Shown here: positions 1 to 12,168 of the stretch, in pieces
Layout: each line of letters starts with the position of its first letter
Position numbering within the stretch: the first letter of the stretch is position 1
DNA from: Siphonodentalium dalli
Lineage: Eukaryota > Mollusca > Scaphopoda > Gadilida > Siphonodentaliidae
Direction of reading: 5' to 3'
DNA: 64,000 bases
Assembly (NCBI GenBank): GCA_032622095.1
Contig: CP136067.1
Location: forward strand, 50,073,899 to 50,137,898
Notes under the pieces: generated by a model
Databases searched by the model: none
The model's input: the letters and a program-made list of their open reading frames with translations, nothing else
What the model was told of the DNA's origin: nothing
Translations under genes and position numbers: made by a program

Positions 1-125
1 GCAATAAAGATATATATGCCTAGTTGAACATCACCGCGCGAGATTCCACATCAGACAACTTGGCAGAACGCCGCAGTCTGAATTAGCGGGCGTAGGTTCC
101 TGACATGCGCGAAAATCGGGAACAA

Positions 126-632
126 TGCAGTTTAGATTAAAGGTACTCAATCCGATAAAACTCCTCTCAATTACTATTTCGATGGCTTCGGGGGTCAAAA
201 ATATTTGATTCGAGTCGAGGAAGTCACCCATCAAAGCTCAGATTTGTTAGATATCGATTTTAGAAATCTATTATTTTTCATTATCGGGAATTGTTTCTGG
301 CCCAGAAGACAGTAAAAAATTCGTTGTTATTACCAACTTGATCATAGAGTTATCCATCCTTGTCTGTTTGAATATAATTTTGGCGTAAAATCTCGAGCAT
401 GTTACCAAATTGACGGCAGTTATTGGTACTCATCTCGAGAACATAAGAATTTTCAAAAATCAATATCTAATAACTCTGAGCTTTGTTTGATGGGTTCCTC
501 GACTCGAATCAAATATTTTTTACCCCCAAAGCCAAAGAAATAGTAATATAGGACCCTCTGATCGGATTGTTGTTGTTGGAATCTGTTGAGATGGGGACCC
601 TCTTTACGGGTTGAGTACCTTTAAACAGATGT
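126..632. mobile_element. MITE-like element with nested inverted repeats
   Basis: The ends pair: 'taaaggtactcaatccg' near 138-154 is mirrored by 'cgggttgagtaccttta' at 608-623. A second, longer inverted pair lies inside (about 172-244 with 475-547), followed by a third (about 238-268 with 450-480), so most of the element can fold back on itself. No reading frame of interest is present. No target-site duplication was identified, so the superfamily is open and the outer ends are approximate. Confidence 0.6.
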
Positions 633-2339
633 ATTTGTTTAAATTATCATGGACAAGGTAAATTGATATACAGCTATTAAAAATTATGGGATTGCATGAC
701 AATTGATGGTATCACTTATGTATACCGCATCCCCCAGTTGTTATTACTCTGAAATATATAAATAGATACCAATGGCAAAGCAAGATGTGGACCAATGGAG
801 AATAATCTTGTTCAAAGTAGTTATTTTTAGAAATATTATATCCAAATTGGCAACACACACCGCCATTATTTTATATTAATTCAATGCAGTGACTCTCGAT
901 GGCGAAATCGTTTTCGTTAGTTTATAGCCGATAGATGCGTCCCGAATCGAGTTGTAAATATTTACAACTGAGCGTAGATCAGACGATGTTTTCTATGGAG
1001 TGGTACCGTTGATATGCTTCATATATTCGGCGATGTTAATAGAATGTTATATTCCTCCAATGTGCATATCGCATGAATACTAACTTATAAGTTTCACGCA
1101 CCCGAACAAGTCCATAATATGTCTCTAATATGATTTAACAGACATTTCAATGTTCCGGTCGATACAGTGTCATCGAAGCAATGAACACTCATAGAGCCAG
1201 TGCCTCGATAAATATGAGAACAATTTGATTGAATCCAGAATATCTAGATCACCTAGAGAACCTGGCCAATCGGACATACTTTATGTTCTGGAAAATTAAG
1301 TATAGGATAATGGCTGAAAACTCTACTTTATTTCAGGGAATGGACCGACCGAGGCCGTAGGCCGAGATCGTTCCATTCGCTGAAATAATGTACAGTTTAA
1401 AGCTATTATCTGACTTAAAACATGGCCGAGTCCATGTGTTTGATGCGTCACCTCTTATAAGAATGGATATAACCCGAAATTGGATAAAGACACCTGAGTT
1501 TACAATGTGTTGGCCCTGTTGGGCCCTATCCAATCGCTCATTGGCTGCATGGATGGCGTGACATCTTAACCCATTGTCAACTTAATGGACTGGCAGTACC
1601 CCATTGCGTGTCCGACCGTGGGATGAACACGACATACCGATAATGAGCTCCTTCTGCGATAGATTTACGAATATCGTCGGGAGTTTTGCCCTTACATTTC
1701 GGCATTTGTATTAAATTATTTATGCGGCATATTTCGGATTTTGCGGAGAATTATACATTGAATGGCAGATGGGGGCGAGCGGTATGCATAATCGGAGATT
1801 TTGCGATCTTATATAGTTTGAGATCGCGGGTAATACTGAAGATCGCAGGACTACATTTACATGTATATTACTTTATCATAGTTTAGATTTTATCGTGAGG
1901 GGTGCTTCACCATGCCACCCGGGAACGGAATTAGAATGGAGAAATTTTAACAGTTGAAAATTCAATAGCTATTCATGAAACGACATGCCTGGAATTTGAA
2001 GTTATACACACACCCTCACTCCAATCAGAGTGACAAGGCTCTCTATATATAGGTCTATCCCTAATTCTGTCATATTCAAGCAATCAATAAGAGCCATATT
2101 ATACTTGAAAACTATTGTCTATAGATAGCTACATGCATACATTATGGTATCATACATGCAAGTCATATAAAATGAAATCGTCCACAGTAAAGTATAACCG
2201 TTCATTAAGTTGGATATTGAGCGTCCGTTATTAAAATAATGGATCATTGTTTGTAAAATAATTTACGATCTCGACAACAACCATCCATTATCCTACAAAC
2301 TGGACTCGATGAACAAAGGAGTAACGTCATAGCCATGTT
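633..2339. other. Spacer without a recognisable gene
   Basis: AT-rich sequence with only short, unconvincing frames. A small hairpin lies at about 1329-1389, where a 'tatttcagggaatgga' arm pairs with 'tccattcgctgaaata' around a GC-rich loop. Nothing else was recognised. Confidence 0.5.
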
Positions 2340-2343
2340 TTAA

Positions 2344-2735
2344 CCCTTTACCCAACAGAACGGCCCTGTGCCAATGCATTCTCTTATATATGCGAGTCGA
2401 CCATAGGTCGCCTCGCATATATAAGAGAATGCATTGGCTTAACACATTAAAAATTATAAAATTGTTAAAGAATGTAAGAAAAAATGGTAAAAAGTGTTAA
2501 AAAAAGATTTTTTTTAGGCCAATGCATTCTCTTATATATGCGAGGCGACCTATGGTCGACTCGCATATATAAGAGAATGCATTGGCACAGGGTATAACTA
2601 TAACCATCACAATGTGGTCAATGAGCCGGTTCCAATGATATCCATATTTGTATGGTTTTATTGAGACAGACCGAAGATATTTTAGGCTGTTGAAGCTTTA
2701 TTTGGCCGGTTTTGGCCGGTTTGTTGGGTAAAGGG
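2344..2735. mobile_element. piggyBac-type MITE, copy 1
   Basis: A 392-bp element flanked by TTAA on both sides (2340-2343 and 2736-2739), with terminal repeats CCCTTTACCCAACA and its complement. TTAA duplication with a CCCTTT terminus is the piggyBac signature. Inside are two almost perfect ~69-bp hairpins (2370-2438 and 2518-2586) separated by an A/T-rich linker. Both have arms starting GCCAATGCATTCTCTTATAT. There is no coding capacity, so it would depend on a transposase elsewhere. A near-identical copy lies in opposite orientation at 25455-25847, which suggests recent activity. Confidence 0.9.
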
Positions 2736-3082
2736 TTAAGGGCAGATTTTACCGTAGTTGGTGTCGGACATAACTTGTCCGTATACAGCATGTGGTCGCC
2801 CTATAATTGGACTGGTGCTGTTAGAACGTCTATTTTAGGACTGTCCAGACGGCGGCTGACGTGTCATCGCTTCGTTTGTTGAACTAATTAACTGAGCATC
2901 TGAAAATAAATTAATGAGAACCAAAAACCCTTCATGGACTATCCTTGTATCAATTACCACCTAATACGCAACGTGACGTCATGATCAATGTCGTTCATAT
3001 GTTTATGAACCCATTAGTCCCTGAGGAAATCACCGGGGGTTGTCGGACACGAACGCGCCGTAGACTGAGTATTCAGCACGTA

Positions 3083-3296
3083 CAGTCATGCTCAAATTAA
3101 GTGACCCTTTAACTATAGAATTATTATACAGAATTTTTCAGGATTTAGTCAGAAATAATGCTTGCTGCCATTCACTGGAAAGCTCTCAGCAAGAGCTTTC
3201 CAATGAATGGCAGTAAGCCATATTTGTGACTAAATCCTGAAAAATTCTGTATAATAATTCTATAGTTAAAGGGTCACTTGATTTGAGCATTACTGT
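3083..3296. mobile_element. Tc1/mariner-like foldback MITE
   Basis: A 214-bp near-perfect palindrome. Its ends are CAGTCATGCTCAAATTAAGT and, inverted, a close match ending ...GAGCATTACTG. TA dinucleotides flank it at 3081-3082 and 3297-3298, as expected for a Tc1/mariner insertion, and the CAGT start is common in Tc1 terminal repeats. The arms are about 100 bp and meet at 'gaaagctc/gagctttc' near 3178-3201. It is non-coding. Confidence 0.8.
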
Positions 3297-3452
3297 ATGG
3301 GTTTGGCAAGAAATCTGGTATATAATCAGTGTTGTTACCCTTCACGCATCTCCAGGAGAGTGGAGCGAAACGGTCGTGATTGCTTCGATCCTTATTAGTT
3401 CCTCTTCTGTCAGAGCGTTGAGCACGGGTGAGTCGTTTGGCCTCGCCTCAGG

Positions 3453-4320
3453 GTGCAGCTGCCCCCGTGCTTAACGCCAGTGAAACGGTTTTGGATTAGG
3501 CTTATGGATTTAATCCCAGACGCCGTGTTGGCCGCAGTACAAAGGAGTCGGGTATTGGACATTGCTAACTGGAGTCTCCAGTCTAGCAGGGGATACCTGA
3601 CCCTTTGCCTGGAGTTCCGGACCGAAGATGCTGGTATCCAGAGATCACAGGACCGGGACACCAACTCCAAGACTGCCTCCTGTCACTTGAGTGGGAAGAA
3701 GAAGGGGCCGCCCAAGAAAAAGACGCATGCGAGGAAAAGAAGGAACGCCGCCAGACGAGCCAAATGGAAGAAGAGGGGGGTGACTGTTGATCTGCCAGTC
3801 ACCCCTCCCCTTGTGGTTCAGCCGATGTTTGTCCAATGTCACAGCCGGCAGGTCGGAGTTGTCTGAGAGACGCCCAGATGACCCGACCTGCATGGAGACA
3901 GGCGACATCGCACCAGCTAGCAGGGACTCCGTCGATCTTCCGGAGGTCCCTGTTGTCGTCGTCGAGGCAAGCGGAACAAGGGAGCAGGAAACCACCCCTG
4001 CTGTTCCTGCCGCCTGCTTCGATGTGGAACTGGACAGCTTGCCACCACGGACACCGGAGTACCAGCACATCCCGGTGTCCCCCAGCTCCACCACCACCAC
4101 CACCACCACCACCAAATCATGCAGCAAAATGACAAAAGAAGAATTCGAAGAATACTTGAGAAAGAACCAGCAATTCACGAAAGATCAGGAAAGAAAAGCA
4201 CAACTAACTATCCAAAAGACTCTTCAGAAATCTCAACCTCCTCCATCACCACAATCATCGACCGAAAAACCGAATGCAAAGAAAAAAAAGGAAAAAGAAA
4301 AGATAAAGTCAACATCATAA
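3453..4320 (+). pseudogene. ORF1-like retroelement protein remnant, copy 1
   Basis: Two overlapping frames (3453-3866 and 3787-4320) appear to be one protein broken by a frameshift near 3800-3860. The first part has a short region (about residues 18-55) with spaced Leu/Trp residues, then a strongly basic stretch (KKKGPPKKKTHARKRR and onward) that looks like a nucleic-acid-binding or nuclear-targeting segment. The second part contains the motif LPPRTPEYQHIPVS, a Thr run encoded by a (CCA)n tract at 4085-4113, and a Lys/Glu-rich tail. The motif recurs in the downstream copy (LPPRTPEYHHIPVS), which supports real ancestry. ORF1-type proteins of LINEs are often basic and low in complexity, so a retroelement ORF1 is my guess. 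No reverse transcriptase lies next to it. Confidence 0.4.
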
Positions 4321-4383
4321 AAATGCTTATTTGTTTTTTTTTCTTTTTTTTTTCTCAAAATAAAGGCAAAAACATGAGGGGTT

Positions 4384-4440
4384 AAGGAAAGGGTCACTCG
4401 ACCCTTTCGACAATCCCGGGCTAGCCCCCCGAATCACTCA
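4384..4440 (+). repeat. 3' end of ORF1-like unit: hairpin plus CCCGGG motif
   Basis: A short hairpin ('aaagggtcactcgaccctttc') is followed by 'atcccgggctagccccccga'. The downstream unit ends similarly (hairpin 'ggggttccgcccc' at 5411-5426, then CCCGGG). A related 'cccggggttagccccccc' occurs at about 14508-14525. This probably marks the 3' boundary of a dispersed family. Confidence 0.4.
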
Positions 4441-4508
4441 CCCTCTCACGCATCTCCATATTCATTCATTCGAGCTCCGACCGCCGGTGGGGTATAAGAC
4501 GTCCTGGC

Positions 4509-5236
4509 TTGAGCGCTCCCGGACTTCTACCACCTGGCGATCGGATTACTGACTTCAGCTGGACAATGGATTCGTCTATAATCACCACTGAAGTCAGGCT
4601 CGTGCTGAGCTCATTCAACCTGGATCATTGCCTGACATGGAATTTACACCGGTCAGGCAGCCAGGTTGACTTATTTTTTGACTTACCGGGTTGCACCTAC
4701 ACGGTCCTTTTCAGGACCCTCTGCCGGTCGTAACCGTTGTAGCTGGAGACCACCAGCTACCTGGGGACGGAGGAGTGAAGAAGAGGAGGCGGGGGAGAAA
4801 GAAAACCCCGTCCATATGAAGACGGGATGCGGACATGAGGGCCAAGTGGAAATATGGGCGAGCTGAGAGACGCCCAGCTCCCCAACTTGGCCTCCGCCGA
4901 CGATGCCATTGACGACATCACCACCAGACACATGCAGGGACGCCGATGTCACCCGGATGTCCCTGCTGTCGTCATCGAGGCCAGCTGAGACAGGGTCGCC
5001 GGTGGCACCCGAACGTCCCTGTCGCTGACTTCGTGGTTGAGATGGACACGCTTCCACCAAGGACACCGGAGTACCATCATATCCCGGTGTCCTCCATCTC
5101 CACCAGTGACAACAACACCGGTAACACCACCAGCAGCTCTGCCGCTTCCATTGCAGAAACCCACCTCTGCGATGACGTAATAAAATGGGCAAAAGAAATA
5201 CGTGAAACTTCCAGAAAAGAAACAGAAAAAAAGTGA
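4509..5236 (+). pseudogene. ORF1-like retroelement protein remnant, copy 2
   Basis: A diverged tandem relative of the upstream unit; both start after 'tcacgcatctcc' (3341 and 4447). The first frame, 4509-4733, has the same opening pattern of spaced Leu/Trp residues (SFNLDHCLTWNLHRSG). The matching basic section around 4760-4860 is out of frame. The last frame, ending at 5236, carries EMDTLPPRTPEYHHIPVS, the motif of copy 1, then a Ser/Thr/Lys-rich tail. At least two frame changes separate these pieces, so it is not functional as read. Known relatives could be LINE ORF1 proteins; I cannot name the family. Confidence 0.4.
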
Positions 5237-5524
5237 AAGCGGCAGCAGCGTCAACACTAACAACAACACCAGCAACAACATCAACCGATAGAAGAAAAAA
5301 GAAACCGAAGAAAAAAAACACATGTCTAGATAATTTTTCACCCCTTCATAGTTATGTTTATGTTTTACCATTCTCATAACCTCGATCATCATTCAAAAGT
5401 GGTTGTAGGGGAGGGGTTCCGCCCCTTCAAATCCTCCCGGGTCATTCCCAAATCCCCAATAAATAAAATTCACTCATCTCTTATTGGACACTATAGCTGA
5501 ATCAGGTTCCCATCGGGAGCCTTT

Positions 5525-6175
5525 TTTCGGCGTCGGAGGGGCCTGCGGCCCCTTTGTGTGTTAAGTGCCCGTGGCCATTGTGTGCGCTTCGGGCATACGG
5601 CAGACAGATCCTACTCTTTTATATATATTGATCATATTATTATGCTACTTCAGTATATCCTCGGGCAGATAGGTTCATATTGGACCTAAATATTGACATT
5701 GGTTCATATTGGACTTATTTGGTTCTGATATAAGCCCAAATTGGACTTATGCCAGTTATTTTGCTGGATGGTGCGGGCAAAAGTGAAAACACATCTATAA
5801 AGAGCGTACATTGGTGCTGAATTAGGCCCATAGTGAGCGTATTTGTTTTGTTTTTTATCTATTTAATACATTTTTTAAAATCTAAATTTCAGCGTCGGAA
5901 TGGCATGCGACCCCTGCACAAAGGGTCATGCGGCTGGCTCCTTTGTGCGTTAGAGGCCTGCATCACCAATGTGCGCTTCGTGAACATTTGTGCCTGCATA
6001 TAGGTTCATATTCAACTTATTTGAAATAAGCCAAGCCCACAGTAGAGGACTTATACCCGTTATTATGTTGGATGGCGCGGGCCACAGTGAAATCACATAT
6101 ATGAAGAGCGTACATCTTGTCTGCAAATAGGTTCATATTGAACCTAACTATTCACATTTATTTGATTCTGAAAAA
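5525..6175 (+). repeat. Two tandem copies of a dispersed repeat
   Basis: Units at about 5525-5850 and 5885-6175 share 'cagcgtcgga/ggcgtcgga', 'cccctttgtg', 'gcgcttcg', 'aggttcatattg', 'gctggatg(g)cgcgggc' and 'aagagcgtacat' in the same order. A third partial copy is at 22665-22815. There is no coding potential; the superfamily is unknown. Confidence 0.55.
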
Positions 6176-8092
6176 GGTAAAGTAGCCAATGCCGTTTTTT
6201 TCTCGATCTTCTTAAAAGCTTAACAATAACAGATAAGATATGCAATGATCTGTGTGGATATTTGGAAATACCAGCCAGGCCCAGTTGCAGGGAACATGCG
6301 TTACTATCACAAACGTACCCACCTGGGGTCAATACTATGAAACTTTTTCTTTGTAAGAATCTACAATTGTTTGTAAGAAATAACAATTTATCATTCCGCC
6401 AATACTATGAACCTACGATTACAAACATAAATCACAAATAGTACGTGTTCTTTGTATTTACAAATATCTCCAATCACAAAGAATGTTCGAGTACTATGAA
6501 ACATAATTTTTCAGTTTTCGCACCCTTAACACGGATAATATATATATCTATGATACGCAGGGACGTGGCGACAAGGGGTCGATTCACCCCCTCGGGAAAA
6601 TATTTTGTCAGCTGGAAATTTCAAGTACAACCCACAGGGACGTCGCGACAAGGGGGTTGGGTTATGTTTCTCGCTCCAAACATTTTATCAACACGTTCAA
6701 CAGCTGGAAATTTGATACCTGAAACAACATGAATTGGAAATTTTACAACAACAATAGGTTGAACTTGTTCTGTTATTTTGTTTTTTTCCAACAATTTATT
6801 AGGGGGTATGTTTTGTTTTAGACCAACATTTGCATATTTACCTCCTTTGGTCAAAAGTTTGGATTGAAATGGCCTATATTTAGAAATTGTCAAACCTTAT
6901 GGTGTGTCAGCTTGGGTGTGATGTAGCAGTATGTGTTCCTTGTAACTACTGAAATTACCCAATTTATTGAAAGTTACAACGTTAAGAACTTGTCTAGAAT
7001 GTCTATATAGGGTGTCAAACATAAATTGTCGATTTTCACATCCTTAAACCAGAGCATATAACCATCTGATTCGCAGGGATGTAGCCCCCTTATGAAAATG
7101 TGTTATCAATGGAAATCTCATAAACAGGGACATGGCGATAGTGGTCTTGGGAACACGATGCCTGGCACATTACAGCTGTTCAGAATAGGATGGGGCGAGT
7201 AGCCGCCAAATCGTATGAGTCACAACATCTCTGACAAAAGTTAGTGATTAATACAAATAGTGAGTGATACTTGCGGATTATAGCCAACATTAGCATGTAA
7301 CATGTACTTACCATAATCAATGATATATCCAAGAATGGATAAAAATGACGCGTGTTCCCAATGTGAGTATGATTTTTCGCTCAAGAATGCATTGCGGATT
7401 ATCCTTTGAGTTTCAATCGTCGACGCGAATGCATTTGGTCACGGTAAAGGACACGAATACGAAGATGCAAGCACAATTTTCATAAATGACTAGATCATAA
7501 ATGCAGTGACGTGGCAAGATGCTCTTTTTTTTTTCGAAACGTCGATATCCAACTGTGTATCCCCACCCCTCAATTATAAACAATTATAAAATTGTTTACC
7601 CCGGTTGGCTTCTGATTTTCAAGCTGTAACAGTAAGTTGTGCACCCCCGCCCCTTGGATTGGACATATTGACTAAATATGACTAACTTAGTGTTAGTCAC
7701 AAACGTTTTGAGTAACTTTGGTCAATTATTGGAATTATTTGCACATAATTCAGCAGCTTTAATTTACGCCTTCCAATTGACTAAGAAAAGTCCCCATTTC
7801 TTAGTCGTTATGACTAACATCACCCTAGTAATTTTGATTAATGTTATGCCTCAGTCATGTTGGCTGAACTAAGTCAGTCATCCTGAGGTTTTGTTTTGTT
7901 ATCAACGTAGAAAAATTAAAATACTTTCCTCTTGATATACGATTCCATCGTTATGTGGAATTTATAGGCATTTTTTTGTTCAAAGGGTGCATATGGAAAT
8001 TATAGGATGGACACCCCGTCGCCAAACTGAGCCCATATAGCCACGTCCCTATCTAGATATATTATAAGATATCGGAGCAGTTTGAAATTATA
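6176..8092. other. Spacer with recurring 'cagggacgtggcga' blocks
   Basis: No gene seen. The phrase 'cagggacgtggcgacaaggg' or close variants occurs at 6558, 6636 and 7132, with weaker matches at 7073 and inverted at about 8034. These look like fragments of one degraded repeat. Confidence 0.4.
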
Positions 8093-8400
8093 AAATGACA
8101 CTCCTATTGGTTTGGTTTGGTTTATTAGGGTTTATCGACGTTCTAGCCGCTATGCCACACACGACGTTGTCAATTTTACGGATGGAGGAAAGACCACGCA
8201 GAGGCTCGATTTCACCGAGAAATCGTCCCACTGCGTGTAGAAACCACCGACCCCCGGAAAGCAACTGACAAACTTGCCCAGATACACGATTCCGGTCACC
8301 CTCCATATGACGGGGTTAGAACCAGCTTCGTCAGCACTGGACGGCATGTAACGGTGTAGTGCACCTGTCATTCTACCGACTGGCACTCCACCGCACCACT
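8093..8400 (-). mobile_element. tRNA-derived SINE candidate
   Basis: Read on the minus strand, the 5' part has an A-box-like 'gtgccagtcggtagaatg' near 8390 and a B-box-like GGTTCTAACCC near 8310, the two halves of an RNA polymerase III promoter. The 3' end is an AACCAAACC tail next to 'cgtcgataaaccctaataaa', a tail type seen in invertebrate SINEs that borrow a LINE end. The A-B spacing (~70 bp) is longer than in a tRNA gene, so this is a derived element and not a functional tRNA. Short frames here are incidental. Confidence 0.6.
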
Positions 8401-10095
8401 CCTATAACCGAAACCATTAACACGTCCCTGCTTCGATACACCCCTCCCGATAAAATGGAGCCACGTTACTGCCTCGATGTGTTATGATAAGAGTAGCGGA
8501 TCAGTTTGAAATAATAGGATGGTCACAATATATATAATGCTATACCATCAAAATAATATTTTATTTTCACAAACTGAATGGTTGTAAATTTGTAATTTGT
8601 AAAAACAATGATACCAAAATGTTTGTAGTACTCGGTATTACACTGACTTGTACTTACATACACACACTACAAACGAACCGTTTAATTGTTAACTTGCGCA
8701 GACAAGTGGTCATCAACTTAGCAATCCGTGAACCGATTGGATAGCTCTGATAAGCGTTCACCTCTCAACTTATGATTGGTTATTTCTTTTGTAACTTTGG
8801 CCCGCCGTGATTCAATATAGTGTTAATCTCTCACAGGCAAAGGTTTGTCCGTAAGCAATCTACAATAATCAACAGTAGATCTTTGTGAAATTTGCGAGAT
8901 TTTGTTAGCTCATCGTTTCATAGTACCGGCGTTCTCACTAATCACAATATGATAGCACGCATTGTAACTTCCCCATATAAATTGTTGTCAGTTATTTTAG
9001 CTCTATATACATGTCCGTCTAATTTGAACTGGTATTCAGATAACACTGATAACATGTGCATGGGAGCAGAGTGGGGAGTTAGTTTTTTCTAAGTTTTACA
9101 GCTGCCTTTTAGGGGTTTCACCTCTCGCCCAGTCTAAGGTATTACAATAATACGGCTAAGTTTTCCCTGTACTATGAAACCACTGTGATCGTTAACACAA
9201 ATTTGTAATTACAAATTAATAAATACAATTTGTATTTACAGGTATAAAATTGTTCATAGTATTGACCCCTGACCACTGCGAATGCACCGCTATCATACAC
9301 GTTTTATTACACAGTGAACTTACGTGCTTAAACGTGCGTGTAAGTTTGGGGTTACACATTCATGTCATGTTTCCACTTCTCCCATTATACCACAGTATAC
9401 ACACGTTGCAAGATACACCTGTGTGTAAGTGAACGTGGGTGTTGTTCGAATCGAATACCTCGGATTGCATACAACATCATATTTATTGACAGACATATCG
9501 ATTTTATTGTCTTCGACATGCTTACCTAAGGAAATCGTTGGCCACAAGCAAACGAGCAGGCAAAATATATTGGCCATAAAACATCAGCGATCGCAACAAG
9601 AGAGTCGTTGACATATCGTGTTCGCACTCCGCTATATATATGGTATTCCTCGTGGACTTGGCTGTAAACGCAAGCCTAATGCGGACATGAATTCGAGATG
9701 ACAGTCGAATCACCAAAGTAGTTTGTCACTTTCTGATTAAAACAAAAGATTAATGTCGATATCGATGTAAGTAGCTAGTCTAATCATCAGGGTATTTCAT
9801 CATATTCTAACCTTTTGATGATGGATGACAATAAAACATTTCCCGATTGATACACCTCTGGGACAATAAGTCAACGCGCACAGCCATATACCGGCGGTTC
9901 ATGTTCCTGTTTTAGCTCACGTCATTAAACGCGGACGCCGCAGATGTCAAATACATTAGCGATTCGATACCAGATTAGGGAATGCCAACTGATCGTTTAA
10001 ATACTAAGGGTGAAAGCAACCACTGTGTTCGCATATTCGTTTAAAGGCCTACTATGAAATTAGTTTCAACTGCTCATACAAGTCGCACCTTATCA
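8401..10095. other. Spacer with a small foldback
   Basis: No gene seen. A foldback lies at about 9166-9270, with 'ctatgaaac' at the left and 'gttcatagtattgacccc' at the right. Its right end is complementary over 17 bp to 'ggggtcaatactatgaa' at 6327-6343, so a second copy or fragment sits there. Confidence 0.4.
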
Positions 10096-10260
10096 CATTT
10101 TCTTTAAACATATATTTATTTGTAAGCATAATATACATGGATTGGGGACAAGTTACAAAAACTTACTTAGCCCCTCTCTCGGTTTACAATCGTTTTATAC
10201 AAAATGGCGAAGAGAAATGAACAAGAACATACAAATTTAACAGAATCAAATACGTTGACA
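10096..10260 (+). repeat. Dispersed repeat shared with 40660-40830
   Basis: The block running from 'ctttaaacatat' through 'ggggacaagttacaaaaac', 'cgcccctctc(t/c)cgg' and 'aagatggcgaag' to 'aacaaaa' recurs in the same order and orientation about 30 kb downstream. It is non-coding, with no terminal structure seen. Confidence 0.5.
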
Positions 10261-11197
10261 AGAAGTGGCGGAATTCACATTCCTTTCTTGTGTTTACGGA
10301 CGGGGCGTCGAAACCGTTGTTACATTGCAAGACGCATTTTCAAACAGTAGAACGCGCTGTTATGAATGAACTGGCCGTCTTTACGCGTTTATTGTGAAAT
10401 GCTTGCATATCCTCAGAATTTACTACTTTTCTTTCCAGCGACAAACCATTATAGAACAGTTACAGCACCATCATACAATTGCAGCCAATACGCCATGGAT
10501 TTGATATAAGACTATATCTAATTGCGGTTCACGATTTGATAGCGATTTGTGATCAATCTGAGTAAAGGTGCCACGCGATATTAGGATTGTTTTTACAAAA
10601 TGAGCATCTAGATTTAAAGGCACGGGCGGCGTTCGTTGCAGAAATATTCATCTTGTTCAAATCGCCATTAACCGAAGGAATATTAAAATATATATAGTTT
10701 TGTTCATATGCCAAATATAATCAACGCGTAAATAGTATATTGTCGTCAAGACGTACGTTGGTGTACGTAAACAAGAACCTTCTCGTGTTACTGAAGTTTT
10801 GCGTCTGTTTACATAACACAGTGCAATTCTATTGGTTAATCACACACAAATGATATAAACGCTCTTTATTATTTACATATCAGGAAAACAGTAACAAATA
10901 ACGCTCTTTATGTTTACCATATTCGGGTCTAAACAAAAGCCAGGTTCTGTAACGTTTTTTGCTTTTGTTTATATAACAAAGGAAAAACATTTGACAATAA
11001 AATACTGTTTATGCTATATTTCTGAATGGTATAAGAACAAAGTCTGTCTATATTTTACTATTCTTTCTGTTTATGGTGGTTTTTGACGGAGTTGAATATT
11101 TTAACAGCATACCCACCGCCAACGCCCCCGTATCTTTAATCGACTGGATGGCGAAAGTTACTTAATCTGGATTCCCGATTTGATATTAAATTGCATT
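10261..11197. other. Spacer
   Basis: No gene seen. It contains two 'aacgctcttta' motifs at 10858 and 10900 (the window-wide motif described in the findings). Confidence 0.4.
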
Positions 11198-11534
11198 TTT
11201 AATTAGATATGACATTTTTGTCCAGAATAGCATGCTATTCTTGACAAAAAATGTCATATCTAATTAAAATTTACACGCTAGTTATAGGAGTGTAGTAGAT
11301 TTCCGGCATGTCGTAAATCCATATTACTTTGATTGGAGATGTCGCAAATCGATATTACTCGGTTTAAGGGTGATATTAGCCTATAGTTCGATAACATGCT
11401 GCATGTTATCGAACTATAGGCTAATATCGCCCTTAAACCGATAAATATCGATTTGCGACATCTCCAATCATAGTAATATGGATTTACGGCATGCCGAAAA
11501 TCTACTACACTCCTATAAGTATAGCGTGTAAATA
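11198..11534. repeat. Two adjacent foldbacks
   Basis: A 67-bp hairpin (11198-11264, arms 'taattagatatgacattttt') is followed at once by a 265-bp palindrome (11270-11534). The arms of the latter begin 'tttacacgcta' and meet at 'aacatgctgcatgtt' near 11400. The arms are over 90 percent matched by eye. No convincing target duplication was found. Confidence 0.7.
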
Positions 11535-11699
11535 GCATGTATAGATATCCATATGAAATAGTTGTCAGTTACTAAAAGCCGATCTAATTAATAAATATGA
11601 TATTACTCAGTTGGTTTGATATTATTGGCCTGATATATATCAACCCTCGATCGGTCTCGGGCTACATCGGGCTAATATTGGGCCCAATATCAAATAAAC

Positions 11700-11830
11700 C
11701 ATTAGGTTCGGGGGGGGGGGGGTCGTGAGAAAATTTACACATACAGGGCCCAAAAAAAAAGATTTACAGCCCTTTTGCTACCCACCCACCCTTTTTGTGC
11801 AAAAAAATATTTTTTCCCCCCGACTGATTT
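11700..11830. repeat. Homopolymer-rich low-complexity tract
   Basis: A run of G (11709-11721) followed by A-, T- and C-runs. The short frame across it is not credible as a gene. Confidence 0.6.
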
Positions 11831-12085
11831 TTTTGGACCCACCCCCTAAAATAAGAAAAAAATCATTTAAAATCTATTCAAGACCAAATCAAACAGAATC
11901 AAAGGTAAGTTTTAAATTGGTCCGTTTCTGGCAGATTCCAAGTTCAAACAATTGAAAAACTATCAACGGTTATGTTGTTTTCGACATTGAAAAATACATT
12001 TTGAAATAAAAAGTGTTTTATTCTACAGTATGCACAGATATTGTGAGGTAATATTTATAGTGCCAATAAGCCAACATTAGCGAGT

Positions 12086-12168
12086 TTGCGATTTCAAACG
12101 GGTACGGGTACCGGTACGGGTACTGGTAGCTACCCGTACCGGTACACGTTTTGAAATCGCAAACTGTT
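12086..12168. repeat. Palindrome of 'gggtacggg' motifs
   Basis: The 'agtttgcgatttcaaa' arm (12091-12106) pairs with 'ttttgaaatcgcaaact' (12150-12166) around (GGTACG)n-like sequence. A related half, 'ccggtacccgtacccgt...atcgcaaactcgct', is found at 14879-14920. Confidence 0.6.

Noticed and set aside
4384..4420. Hairpin resembling a bacterial terminator
   Set aside because: The window is eukaryotic; it is more likely the 3' end of a retroelement.
8093..8400. Functional tRNA gene
   Set aside because: Box spacing and the long non-tRNA body indicate a SINE.
6327..9268. 17-bp perfect inverted repeat as ends of a 2.9-kb element
   Set aside because: The right end pairs better with its own nearby arm at 9166, so two small foldback copies are simpler.
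11725..11955. 76-codon frame after a G-run
   Set aside because: Composition is driven by homopolymers; no start context or domain.
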